A stretch of DNA of 53,436 nucleotides from assembly GCF_002868845.1 (NCBI RefSeq), contig NZ_PKUB01000052.1:1-53436 (forward strand), written 5' to 3'. Positions 20,847 through 28,955 of this stretch are shown piece after piece. Position 1 is the first letter of the stretch, and each line of letters begins with the position of its first letter. Source of the DNA: Desulfuromonas sp. (lineage in GTDB: Bacteria; Desulfobacterota; Desulfuromonadia; Desulfuromonadales; BM501). The notes under the pieces were generated by a model. That model was not told where the DNA came from. It did no database searches and saw only the letters and a program-made list of their open reading frames with translations. The position numbers and the translations under genes were made by a program.

Positions 20847-23261
20847 ATGATCGTAACCTACAACTGGCTCAATGAATTTGTCGACTTCAATCTCTCTCCG
20901 GAGGAGCTGTCCCACCGATTGACCATGGCCGGACTCGAGGTCGATGCCATGGAACGCCTCGGGGACGGGCTCGACAATGTGGTCGTCGCGCGATTGAGTT
21001 CAGTGGAGTCTCATCCCGGGGCCGACCGGTTGACCTTGTGCCAGGTGGAGACCGGCAGCGGGACCGTTCCCGTCGTCTGCGGGGCGCGAAACCACAAGGC
21101 CGGAGACTTGGTCGCTCTCGCCCAGGTCGGTTCAGTGCTGCCGGGCGATTTTAAAATCAAAAAATCCAAGATCCGGGGCGAGGTCTCCATGGGGATGCTC
21201 TGCTCGGAAAAGGAACTGGGTCTTGCCGAGGAGGCCGAAGGAATCATGATCCTGTCGGCGGATTTGCCCCTGGGACAGCCGGTTTTCGAAGCCCTCGGCC
21301 TCAAGGACGTCCGCTATGAGATCGGCCTGACGCCTAACCGTCCCGACTGCCTCAGCCTCCTCGGTGTCGCTCGGGAGGTCGCTGCCATGGTGGGCAAACC
21401 CCTGAAGATGCCCTCCGTTGTCGTGGAGGAGGGTGGCGGGTCCATCGACTCCCTGACCTCGGTCTCTGTGGAAGAGGCGGGCCTGTGCCCCCGGTATGCC
21501 GCACGCCTGATTCGCGGTGTCCGAATCGGGCCTTCGCCCGAATGGTTGGTTCGCCGCCTCGAAGCCGTTGGCCAGCGCTCGATTAATAACGTGGTCGATG
21601 TGACCAACTACGTGCTCATGGAACTGGGCCACCCGCTTCACGCCTTTGATTTTAGTCTGCTTCGCCAAGGGCGCATCGTCGTGCGCAGACCCCAGGAAGG
21701 GCAGGCCTTCAATACTTTGGACGGCGCTGAAAGAATCCTTGGCAGCTACAACCTTGCCATTTGCGACGGCGTCGGTCCCGTGGCTCTCGCCGGCATCATG
21801 GGAGGAGAAAACTCCGAGGTTCAGCCCGAGACCACAGACATCCTCCTGGAAAGCGCTTATTTTAACCCCGTCAGCATCCGGCGATCCAGCAAACGGCTTG
21901 GCATCCACAGCGAATCCTCCCATCGCTTCGAGCGAGGTGCGGATGTGGACATGGTGCCCCTCGCTCTCGATCGAGCGGCATCCCTGATCCATGAGGTGGC
22001 CGGCGGGGAGATCGCCCGGGGAGTGATCGATATCTACCCGAACCGGATTGAGCCGAGAAGGATTTCCCTGGAGGTCCAGCGCTCCAACCGGATCCTCGGA
22101 CTCGATCTCGAACAACAGGAGGTCCTTCGGCTTTTGCGTTCCATCGGCCTTGAGGCCGAACCGGCGACCGATCGTGAAGACGAGGCCGTCTATGTCACCG
22201 TTCCGACCTTTCGTCCCGACCTTGAGCGCGAAATCGATCTGATCGAAGAAGTTGCAAGGCTTCACGGCTACGACCGCATTCCGGTCACCATGCCGGCCGG
22301 GAGAATGATCTGCCACCAGCCCGCCGAACACCAGCGCGGGGTCTCCTCGGTTCGTGAGGCCATGGTGGGGGCCGGTTTCTCCGAGGTGACCAACTACTCC
22401 TTCATCGCACCGGGAGCCTGGGACAAGCTGGGCCTGGCTGGGGATGACTCACGTCGCGAAACGGTCCGTATTCTCAACCCTCTCAACGAGGATCAGTCGG
22501 TGATGCGCACCAGCCTGGTGCCCAGCCTCCTGGAGAATGTTTCCCGCAACCTGGCCTACAGGTTGGGGGATCTGCGCCTTTTCGAATTGCGTCCTGTTTT
22601 TCGACCCCTCGCAGGCGAAGAACTTCCCGAAGAGGGGTTGCGGCTGGTGGCCGCCCTCTGCGGGCGCCGCGAACCGGAGGGATGGGCCCAGGGCGCAGAA
22701 AAAGTCGACTTCTTCGACCTCAAGGGGGTGGCAGAAACTCTCCTGGAGAGCTTTTCCCTTAGCGGAGTTCAGTGGCAGAGTGATGCCGGCGAACTTTTTC
22801 TTCATCCCGGCAAGAGCTGCTCCCTTTCTGTCAAGGCATCTCAACTGGGTACCCTGGGGGAAGTTCATCCCCGGACTCTTGAAAGTTTCGGCATCGACCA
22901 GCCGGTCTTTCTTCTTGATCTCGACTTTGAGGCCCTGCTGAAGGCATCCGGAGAGCGGCCCGGCTTCCGTCCCCTGTCCCGTTATCCGGATACGGAACGG
23001 GACAGCGCTCTTTTGCTGGACGAAGAGGTTCCCGCGCAGAGGCTTCTCGATGTGCTCGAAGGCGCCAAAGGCAAATTGGTGGAGGATGTCGTCCTGTTCG
23101 ACCTGTATCGGGGTAAGGGGATTCCAGAGGGCAAGAAGAGCATTGCCCTGCGGGTGCGTTACCGCAGTGCCGAGAAGACCCTCACCGATGATGAAATCAA
23201 TGCGGCTCACGAAAAGCTCATAAAAGCCCTCTGTAAAAAGCTCGAAGCTCAGGTTCGGTGA
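20847..23261 (+). CDS. pheT: Phenylalanyl-tRNA synthetase beta subunit
   Basis: PheT recognises tRNA-Phe and edits mischarged tyrosine. Domains in order: an N-terminal tRNA-binding EMAP-like domain (about 40-150), the B3/B4 editing domain (about 210-370, including SSHRFERGAD), B5 (about 400-475), a catalytic-like core ([24 protein letters not shown] onward) and a C-terminal FDX-ACB domain (from about 710, PLSRYPDTERDSAL). The 804-residue length is normal. GAAGGAT precedes the ATG. It lies 61 bp after pheS. Confidence 0.97.
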   Translation: MIVTYNWLNEFVDFNLSPEELSHRLTMAGLEVDAMERLGDGLDNVVVARLSSVESHPGADRLTLCQVETGSGTVPVVCGARNHKAGDLVALAQVGSVLPGDFKIKKSKIRGEVSMGMLCSEKELGLAEEAEGIMILSADLPLGQPVFEALGLKDVRYEIGLTPNRPDCLSLLGVAREVAAMVGKPLKMPSVVVEEGGGSIDSLTSVSVEEAGLCPRYAARLIRGVRIGPSPEWLVRRLEAVGQRSINNVVDVTNYVLMELGHPLHAFDFSLLRQGRIVVRRPQEGQAFNTLDGAERILGSYNLAICDGVGPVALAGIMGGENSEVQPETTDILLESAYFNPVSIRRSSKRLGIHSESSHRFERGADVDMVPLALDRAASLIHEVAGGEIARGVIDIYPNRIEPRRISLEVQRSNRILGLDLEQQEVLRLLRSIGLEAEPATDREDEAVYVTVPTFRPDLEREIDLIEEVARLHGYDRIPVTMPAGRMICHQPAEHQRGVSSVREAMVGAGFSEVTNYSFIAPGAWDKLGLAGDDSRRETVRILNPLNEDQSVMRTSLVPSLLENVSRNLAYRLGDLRLFELRPVFRPLAGEELPEEGLRLVAALCGRREPEGWAQGAEKVDFFDLKGVAETLLESFSLSGVQWQSDAGELFLHPGKSCSLSVKASQLGTLGEVHPRTLESFGIDQPVFLLDLDFEALLKASGERPGFRPLSRYPDTERDSALLLDEEVPAQRLLDVLEGAKGKLVEDVVLFDLYRGKGIPEGKKSIALRVRYRSAEKTLTDDEINAAHEKLIKALCKKLEAQVR

Positions 23262-23270
23262 AAAAAGCTA

Positions 23271-23299
23271 TTGAAAACCGAAAATTCATATGATATAAA
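23271..23299 (+). promoter_or_regulatory. Promoter of ihfA
   Basis: TTGAAA (23271-23276) and TATAAA (23294-23299) are separated by 17 bp, in a locally AT-rich stretch directly after the pheT stop. ihfA can therefore be expressed independently of pheST. Confidence 0.7.
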
Positions 23300-23344
23300 A
23301 GCGCGTAAATTCAATAACCTGTATCCTTCGGGACGGGGGGAGAT

Positions 23345-23626
23345 ATGACCAAGGCGGACCTTGTCGAAAATGTATATTTAAAAACGGGTTTTTCCAAAAA
23401 GGAATCCGCTGAGATCGTTGAAGAGGTTTTCGACCTGATGAAATTCAATCTCGAGGCGGGTGAAAAGATCAAAATCGCCGGTTTTGGTAACTTTGTGGTC
23501 AAGGAGAAGGCAACTCGTCGCGGTCGCAATCCGCAGACCGGCGAAGAGATCGAAATCTCATCCCGCAGGATTCTCACCTTTAAACCCAGCCAAGTTCTGA
23601 AAACGGCCATCAATGGCGAAGGGTAG
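23345..23626 (+). CDS. ihfA: Integration host factor alpha subunit
   Basis: This nucleoid protein bends DNA sharply as a heterodimer with IHF-beta and helps sigma-54 promoters and recombination. At 93 residues it has the HU/IHF fold, with MTKADLVENVYLKTGFSKKE at the start, FGNFVVKEKATRRGRNPQTGE (the DNA-inserting arm, whose tip contains Arg-Asn-Pro) and VLKTAINGEG at the end. The pheT-ihfA-merR order is widespread in proteobacteria. Confidence 0.93.
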   Translation: MTKADLVENVYLKTGFSKKESAEIVEEVFDLMKFNLEAGEKIKIAGFGNFVVKEKATRRGRNPQTGEEIEISSRRILTFKPSQVLKTAINGEG

Positions 23627-23659
23627 GCCGGCTTCCTCAGGCTGACTTCAGCGCTGGCG

Positions 23660-24034
23660 ATGGACATCCAGATCCCAGACAAGTTGTATTTCAAAATTGG
23701 CGAGGTCGCCGACCTTACCGGCGTGAAACCGCACGTTCTGCGCTACTGGGAAAGCGAATTCGGGTCTTTCCGGCCGGTTAAGAGCCGCTCCAAGCAGCGC
23801 CTTTACCGGCAAAAGGACATCGAACTCGTCCTCCGGCTCAAGGACCTTTTATACAACCAGGGCTTTACCATCGCAGGTGCCAAACGGGTGCTGCGGGGGG
23901 GCGCGATCGAAGAACAGGGGGCGCTGCCGTCGTCCCACGGTTCGGAACGTGCCCTCCTCGATGAGGTGCGCCGGGAACTGCAGGCACTGCGCCGGTCATT
24001 GAACTCCGAGCCAGAAGGCCCTTCTGAAGCCTGA
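23660..24034 (+). CDS. MerR-family transcriptional regulator
   Basis: This 124-residue protein has an N-terminal MerR winged-helix domain ([24 protein letters not shown], about residues 11-34, then [19 protein letters not shown]), followed by a short helical tail. No metal-binding cysteines are visible, so it is the small one-domain type commonly found after ihfA. Its targets are unknown. No palindromic operator with the typical 19-bp spacing was recognised nearby. Confidence 0.9.
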   Translation: MDIQIPDKLYFKIGEVADLTGVKPHVLRYWESEFGSFRPVKSRSKQRLYRQKDIELVLRLKDLLYNQGFTIAGAKRVLRGGAIEEQGALPSSHGSERALLDEVRRELQALRRSLNSEPEGPSEA

Positions 24035-24069
24035 ATTCCCTTCCACCAGGCGACCGCCGGCGAGGTTTT

Positions 24070-24843
24070 TTGCTGATACTGGTCACCAACGACGACGGGG
24101 TTTTTTCTCCCGGGATTCGCGCCTTGGCAAAGAGCCTTTGCGCCTTAGGCCGTGTCGTGGTCGTGGCCCCGGACCGCGAGCGCAGCGCGGTCAGTCATGC
24201 ACTTACCCTTCATTCTCCCCTCCGAGCCGAAGAGATTCGTCCCGACATCTTCGCCGTCGACGGCACTCCCACTGACTGCGTCAACCTCGGGGTCCACGGT
24301 CTTCTCCAGGAACGTCCGGCCCTTGTGGTCTCTGGAATCAACCGGGGGGGCAACATGGGGGACGACCTCACCTATTCGGGCACCGTCTCCGCAGCCATGG
24401 AGGCGACCCTTATGGGCGTTCCCGCCATGGCCGTCTCTCTGGACGGGGAGTCGTTCGGAAGCGATAACTTCAACCGGTCCGCCCGACTCACCCTTTTCCT
24501 GGCCCGCAGCATCGTGGAAAAGGGACTGCCTCCCGACACCTTTCTCAACATTAATTTCCCGGCGGCCGAGCCCCGCGGCTTCAAACTGACCCGGCAGGGT
24601 AAAAGGCGCTACGGTGAAACGGTCGTGGAGAAGATTGACCCGAGGGGCAAGACGTACTACTGGCTCGGAGGCGGCGAGATGGGGTTTGATAATCTGGAGG
24701 GGACCGATTTTCACGCGGTGCATGCCGGATACGTTTCGATTACCCCCCTGCATCTCGATCTGACCAACTACCGCTCTTTCGAGCAGTTGGAATCCTGGGG
24801 GCTGGATGCTGTGACCGATTTTCCCGCCGAGCCCGAATCCTGA
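24070..24843 (+). CDS. surE: 5'/3'-nucleotidase SurE
   Basis: SurE dephosphorylates nucleoside monophosphates and is associated with stationary-phase survival. The TTG start gives [10 protein letters not shown], with the metal-binding D8/D9. SAVSHALT contains the metal Ser, and SGINRGGN contains the metal Asn near residue 92. Its 257 residues match the family. It begins the conserved surE-pcm-dedA-nlpD-rpoS cluster, a known stress and stationary-phase neighbourhood. Confidence 0.96.
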   Translation: MLILVTNDDGVFSPGIRALAKSLCALGRVVVVAPDRERSAVSHALTLHSPLRAEEIRPDIFAVDGTPTDCVNLGVHGLLQERPALVVSGINRGGNMGDDLTYSGTVSAAMEATLMGVPAMAVSLDGESFGSDNFNRSARLTLFLARSIVEKGLPPDTFLNINFPAAEPRGFKLTRQGKRRYGETVVEKIDPRGKTYYWLGGGEMGFDNLEGTDFHAVHAGYVSITPLHLDLTNYRSFEQLESWGLDAVTDFPAEPES

Positions 24844-24851
24844 GGAGTGTC

Positions 24852-25502
24852 ATGGATTATTCAATAGCCCGGCGCAGAATGGTGGAGAAACAGATCCGCG
24901 CGAAAGGGATCACCGACCCCCTGGTTCTCGATGCCATGCTTCAGGTCCCCCGTCATCTTTTCGTCGAGGAGGCCTTCTGGGACCAGGCATATGGGGACTT
25001 CCCACTTCCCATTGGCGAGAAACAGACTATTTCCCAGCCTTTTACTGTCGCCGCCATGACCGAGGCACTGCAGTTGAGCGGAGTAGAGAGGGTTCTTGAA
25101 ATCGGAACCGGGTCGGGCTACCAGACAGCCATTTTGGCCCAAATCGTCTCCAAGCTTTATTCTCTGGAGCGCCTCCCCGACCTCGCCCGCAAAGCTCGGC
25201 GCATCCTCGATTCGATCGGTTGCGCCCAGGTCCACATTCGGGTCAGCGACGGCACCTGTGGCTGGGAGGAGGCTGCTCCCTTCGACGCCATCATCGTCAC
25301 CGCCGGCGCCCCGTCCGTCCCGAGCGATTACCTTTCGCAGCTTTCCATCGGGGGTCGGCTGGTCGTTCCCGTTGGCGGGCGCGACAAGCAGGTTCTGCGC
25401 CGGGTCAGCCGCCTCGGCGAGCAGGATTACGTCGAGGAGGAACTTCAGGACTGCCGTTTCGTGCCCCTGATCGGCCGCTTCGGATGGCGGGAGGGGGCCT
25501 GA
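24852..25502 (+). CDS. pcm: Protein-L-isoaspartate O-methyltransferase
   Basis: Pcm methylates isoaspartyl residues in ageing proteins to start their repair. The 216-residue protein has [16 protein letters not shown] (substrate loop), the SAM-binding motif [15 protein letters not shown] (about 80-94), and GGRLVVPVG near the C-terminus. GGAGTGTC precedes the ATG, 8 bp after surE. It is coupled closely to the downstream dedA gene (one base apart). Confidence 0.96.
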   Translation: MDYSIARRRMVEKQIRAKGITDPLVLDAMLQVPRHLFVEEAFWDQAYGDFPLPIGEKQTISQPFTVAAMTEALQLSGVERVLEIGTGSGYQTAILAQIVSKLYSLERLPDLARKARRILDSIGCAQVHIRVSDGTCGWEEAAPFDAIIVTAGAPSVPSDYLSQLSIGGRLVVPVGGRDKQVLRRVSRLGEQDYVEEELQDCRFVPLIGRFGWREGA

Positions 25503-25503
25503 A

Positions 25504-26100
25504 ATGAGGCTGATGCGGCGGCTGTACGACTGGGTTCTGCACTGGTCCGACACCCCATACGGTGCAATCGCTCTCTTTCTTCTGGCCTTTGCCGAATCGT
25601 CCTTTTTCCCCATCCCTCCCGACGTCCTTCTCCTTGCCCTCTGTATCAGCGTCCCGGCGCGCTCCTTTCGCTTTGCCCTCATCGCCTCCCTCGGTTCAGT
25701 TCTGGGAGGAGTGGTCGGTTACGGCATCGGCATGGGGCTCTGGGGGGTCGTGTCCGGTTATTTTTTTCGTTTTATTCCGGGCTTTACCCCCGAGGTCTTC
25801 GCCCGCGTCCAGGATCTTTTTGTCACCTATAACTTTTGGGCCGTATTCACTGCCGGATTCACCCCCATCCCGTACAAAGTCATCACCATCGGAGCCGGGG
25901 TTTTTCACATCAACTTCGCTGTCTTCCTCTTCGCTTCCCTGCTGAGCCGAAGTCTGAGGTTTTTTCTCGTGGCTGCGATTATCTACCGGTTCGGTCCGGC
26001 AACCCGCAATTTTATTGAGAAATACTTCAACATTCTGAGCCTGATTTTCGTTGCCCTCCTGATTCTCGGTTTTGTTGTCATTAAGTTTGTGGGGCACTGA
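25504..26100 (+). CDS. DedA/YqaA-family inner-membrane protein
   Basis: This is a 198-residue integral membrane protein with four to five hydrophobic segments, including the family's re-entrant-loop region (FAESSFFPIPPDVLL, about residues 29-43) and FTPIPYKVITIGAGVF (about 119-134). DedA proteins support membrane lipid homeostasis, some as undecaprenyl-phosphate or phospholipid flippases; the substrate here is unknown. YqaA-type members commonly lie between pcm and nlpD in this phylum. The 139-bp gap after it shows no convincing promoter or RNA element. Confidence 0.85.
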   Translation: MRLMRRLYDWVLHWSDTPYGAIALFLLAFAESSFFPIPPDVLLLALCISVPARSFRFALIASLGSVLGGVVGYGIGMGLWGVVSGYFFRFIPGFTPEVFARVQDLFVTYNFWAVFTAGFTPIPYKVITIGAGVFHINFAVFLFASLLSRSLRFFLVAAIIYRFGPATRNFIEKYFNILSLIFVALLILGFVVIKFVGH

Positions 26101-26239
26101 AATGTTTTTCTTTAGGCTTATGCCCTTCAGCATGGGCGGACCCTTTCTATGTCGGATCTGAACGGGAGCCTGTCGCCGGTTCCTTCTTGACGGGCGTGGG
26201 GCCTGCCGGCTAGGTTGGATTAAACGGGACTTTACGGAA

Positions 26240-27040
26240 TTGGCTTTGAATCGGAATTTGAGCAAAATTCTTCTGTTGACCTGTCTGACGGCGGTGTTGA
26301 ACTGGGGATGCTCCAGGCCGAGCGGTATCCACCACACCATTCGTGAAGGGCAGACCCTTTACCGCATCGCCCGTACCTACGAGGTGAACGAGAAGTACCT
26401 CGCTCGTCTCAACGGCATCAGCGACCCCACCAGACTGGAAGTCGGGCAGCGGTTGTTCGTCCCCGGCGCCAGCCGTCTCAAAGAGGTCCCATCCACGGTC
26501 AAGTCCCCAGAGAAAGGGGCAAAGGCCACTGCGGCCAGTCCCGGCAAGGTTGCCGCCGTTCCGAGGCAGGTTCGCGCCGCTCCTAAAGCCCACCAAAGCA
26601 AAGGCCAAAAGGTTCCGCCCCGCCAAGCGCCCCCAAAAACCGTCCCAAAGGCTGCAGTCGCTACTCAGAAGGGGAAGTTCTCATGGCCTCTGCGAGGCAA
26701 AATCCTGAGAAGTTTCGACAAGGGGACGACTGAAATCAGCAAGGGGCTGGAAATCGGAACACCGCTCAGCACCCCCGTGTTATCGTCAGCCGCGGGCCAG
26801 GTGATCTACAGCGGCAACGGCATCGCCGGTTTCGGCAATCTGATCATCCTGGAACACGACGAGTCGTTCTACACCGTATACGGATTTAATCAGAAGAACC
26901 TCGTCGAGACCGGGAAATTCGTCAGCCAAGGGGAGAGAATCGCTCTTTCCGGCCTCCCCCCCCGAGGAGGAACCCCCCGGCTTCATTTTGAAATCCGCCG
27001 AGGCAAGAAGGCCGTCAACCCGATTTTTTTCTTGCCATAG
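26240..27040 (+). CDS. nlpD: NlpD-like LysM/LytM lipoprotein with a degenerate active site
   Basis: A signal sequence ends at a plausible lipobox cysteine (LNWGC, residues 20-24). A LysM domain follows (about 32-76, HTIREGQTLYRIARTYEV), then a Pro/Lys-rich linker and a C-terminal M23/LytM domain (about 145-266). The metal ligands of active M23 peptidases are mostly missing: GLEIGTP replaces the G-x-D motif, YGFNQ replaces YAHL and RLHFEIR replaces HLHFEVR. This fits an amidase activator such as NlpD/EnvC rather than a hydrolase. The start TTG is uncertain (26240 or 26246). It precedes rpoS, as in enterobacteria, where an rpoS promoter lies in nlpD. Confidence 0.88.
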   Translation: MALNRNLSKILLLTCLTAVLNWGCSRPSGIHHTIREGQTLYRIARTYEVNEKYLARLNGISDPTRLEVGQRLFVPGASRLKEVPSTVKSPEKGAKATAASPGKVAAVPRQVRAAPKAHQSKGQKVPPRQAPPKTVPKAAVATQKGKFSWPLRGKILRSFDKGTTEISKGLEIGTPLSTPVLSSAAGQVIYSGNGIAGFGNLIILEHDESFYTVYGFNQKNLVETGKFVSQGERIALSGLPPRGGTPRLHFEIRRGKKAVNPIFFLP

Positions 27041-27106
27041 AACAGGTCATCTCTTAGACTTTCGTAATCATTTCTCCCTTCTAACCTCATGGAGGATTTT
27101 CCGACC

Positions 27107-28093
27107 ATGGACGAAAGCCAATTCGAGTGCCACGATTTTGAAATGGGAGCTGAGGAGGCCGAAGAAGAGGCCGTCGAGTTCCAGGAAGTCGCCAAGAACA
27201 AGGAGAAGGAAGAGGAGGAGGCCAAGGAGCGGAAGGCTGCTTTGGACGATCATTCCGATGACGCCATCAAGCTCTATCTCAAAGAAATTCAAAAGACCAA
27301 CCTGCTGACAGCCGACGAAGAGAAGGAGCTGGCCCGGCGCATCTCCGTAGGCGACATGGCGGCGCGGGAGAGGATGATCGAGTCCAACCTTCGCCTCGTG
27401 GTCAAGATAGCCAAACGCTACATGAACCGCGGGTTGCCCTTTTTGGATCTCATCGAAGAGGGGAACATGGGGCTCATCAAGGCGGTCGAGCGCTTCAAGC
27501 TGAGCAAGGAGTGCAGGTTTTCCACCTACGCCACCTGGTGGATTCGCCAATCGATTGAACGGGCCCTCGTCAACCAGAGCCGCACCATCCGCCTGCCCGT
27601 TCACGTCTCCGACGACATTAATAAATTGATCAAGGTCAGCCGCGAACTCATCCACAAATACAATCGTGAGCCCCATGTCAAAGAAGTGGCCGATGCCATG
27701 GGAGTCGAACCCGCCTATATCCGGCGCCTGATGGTTCTGGTCAAGAAGACCTATTCCATTGAGCATCCAATGGGCGAGAGCAACGATTACAGCCTGATGG
27801 ATACCATCGAGGACCCCAATGCCGTCGACCCGTCCGACCTGATCGAGGGTCTCAACAAGTTCGCCCACGTTACCGAATGGCTTGAAACCCTCAGCGAGAA
27901 TGAACGGGAGATTCTCACCCTGCGTTTCGGACTCGACGATCGCGAACCCCAGACCCTTGACACTATCGGGCGGCGATTCGGAGTGACCCGGGAGAGGATT
28001 CGTCAGATCGAAGCGAAGAGCCTTGATAAGTTGCGCATGATCATGGAAGAGAAGCAGGCCGCCGGAGAGAATACCCCCGAGGAGGCGGACTAG
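27107..28093 (+). CDS. rpoS: Sigma factor RpoS
   Basis: This is a sigma-70 family stationary-phase/general stress factor. The 328-residue protein has an unusually acidic Glu/Lys-rich N-terminus (about 1-50), region 1.2 ([17 protein letters not shown]), region 2 ([22 protein letters not shown] to [14 protein letters not shown]), region 3 and region 4 ([36 protein letters not shown]). The long region 1.1 of RpoD is absent. The ATG at 27107 is chosen because GGAGG overlaps the alternative ATG at 27089. The nlpD-rpoS order supports the RpoS name over other sigma-70 paralogues. Confidence 0.93.
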   Translation: MDESQFECHDFEMGAEEAEEEAVEFQEVAKNKEKEEEEAKERKAALDDHSDDAIKLYLKEIQKTNLLTADEEKELARRISVGDMAARERMIESNLRLVVKIAKRYMNRGLPFLDLIEEGNMGLIKAVERFKLSKECRFSTYATWWIRQSIERALVNQSRTIRLPVHVSDDINKLIKVSRELIHKYNREPHVKEVADAMGVEPAYIRRLMVLVKKTYSIEHPMGESNDYSLMDTIEDPNAVDPSDLIEGLNKFAHVTEWLETLSENEREILTLRFGLDDREPQTLDTIGRRFGVTRERIRQIEAKSLDKLRMIMEEKQAAGENTPEEAD

Positions 28094-28130
28094 CCCGGGG
28101 AGTAGCCAGAAGACTGAGGAGGAGTAGGTT

Positions 28131-28646
28131 TTGGAAGAGCTGAAAAATATCATCCGGGATATTCCCGATTTTCCAAAGAAGGGGATAGTCTTCAAGGACA
28201 TCACCACACTCCTGGCCGATGCCAGGAGTTTTCACCGCATGATTGATCTTCTCGCTCACCGTCACGTCGGTGAAAAAATCGACCAGGTTGTCGGGGTGGA
28301 GGCTCGGGGCTTTATTCTCGGTGCGGCGCTGGCCTATAAGCTCGGCACCGGAATCACCTTGGTGCGCAAACCGGGAAAGCTGCCCTACAAGACCCGGGAA
28401 AAAACCTACCAGCTCGAGTACGGCACCGACACTCTGGAAATCCACGAAGATGCCTTCAAGGCCGGAGACCGGATCATCGTTGCCGATGACCTGCTGGCGA
28501 CCGGAGGGACCGTGGCTGCCGTCGTCGACCTGGTCGAGGAACTCGGCGCCGAAGTCGTCGAATGCGCTTTAATGGCGGAACTGGAATTTCTCGAGGGACG
28601 CAAGCGGTTGCCGGAGGGGAAGGTCTTCAGCCTGCTCAAGTTTTAA
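28131..28646 (+). CDS. apt: Adenine phosphoribosyltransferase
   Basis: Apt salvages adenine to AMP with PRPP. It has 171 residues from a TTG start preceded by [29 protein letters not shown] at the N-terminus and the PRPP-binding motif [14 protein letters not shown] (about 117-130) are clear. VEARGFILG marks the base-binding region. It follows rpoS by 37 bp and probably reads through from it. Confidence 0.97.
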   Translation: MEELKNIIRDIPDFPKKGIVFKDITTLLADARSFHRMIDLLAHRHVGEKIDQVVGVEARGFILGAALAYKLGTGITLVRKPGKLPYKTREKTYQLEYGTDTLEIHEDAFKAGDRIIVADDLLATGGTVAAVVDLVEELGAEVVECALMAELEFLEGRKRLPEGKVFSLLKF

Positions 28647-28653
28647 TTTGGTC

Positions 28654-28682
28654 TTGCCATGGATCGGGCCCTGCGATATAAA
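28654..28682 (+). promoter_or_regulatory. Promoter of tRNA-Arg
   Basis: TTGCCA (28654-28659) and TATAAA (28677-28682) have a 17-bp spacer and end 13 bp before the mature tRNA, just after the apt stop codon. Confidence 0.75.
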
Positions 28683-28695
28683 GGGTGGCCTTTCA

Positions 28696-28772
28696 GGCCC
28701 CGTAGCTCAGCTGGATAGAGCGACCGCCTCCTAAGCGGTAGGCCACAGGTTCGAATCCTGTCGGGGCCGCCA
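28696..28772 (+). tRNA. tRNA-Arg (anticodon CCT)
   Basis: Acceptor GGCCCCG/CGGGGCC, anticodon stem ACCGC/GCGGT with loop CTCCTAA, and T-arm ACAGG-TTCGAAT-CCTGT. The discriminator is G and CCA is encoded. It reads the rare AGG codon. Confidence 0.97.
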
Positions 28773-28780
28773 AAAACGAA

Positions 28781-28812
28781 AATGGGCCCGCGAATAGCTT
28801 CGCGGGCCCATT
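28781..28812 (+). terminator. Hairpin terminator after tRNA-Arg
   Basis: A perfect 14-bp stem (28781-28794 with 28799-28812) has a TAGC loop. The T-run after it is weak (GCGTTTAT). It separates the tRNA from the AddB-like gene. Confidence 0.75.
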
Positions 28813-28955
28813 GCGTTTATAGGGGAGATCGGGTCTTCCGCTCCGGCTGTCTGGCCTGTTCACACCCCGAAGGGGGAGAGCGGGGCCGACAATGATCGGA
28901 GCGTAAACAGGTGCGTAGGTACGCCTGCACATTCGGCGGCCCGACAGAGAGCGAT

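Noticed and set aside
26101-26239. Cyclic-di-GMP riboswitch before nlpD, which is common in this phylum
   Set aside because: The conserved GEMM core segments are not present; only generic GC-rich sequence is seen.
28650-28830. Integrated element at tRNA-Arg
   Set aside because: No integrase, no duplicated tRNA 3' end, and the flanking genes are ordinary chromosomal genes.
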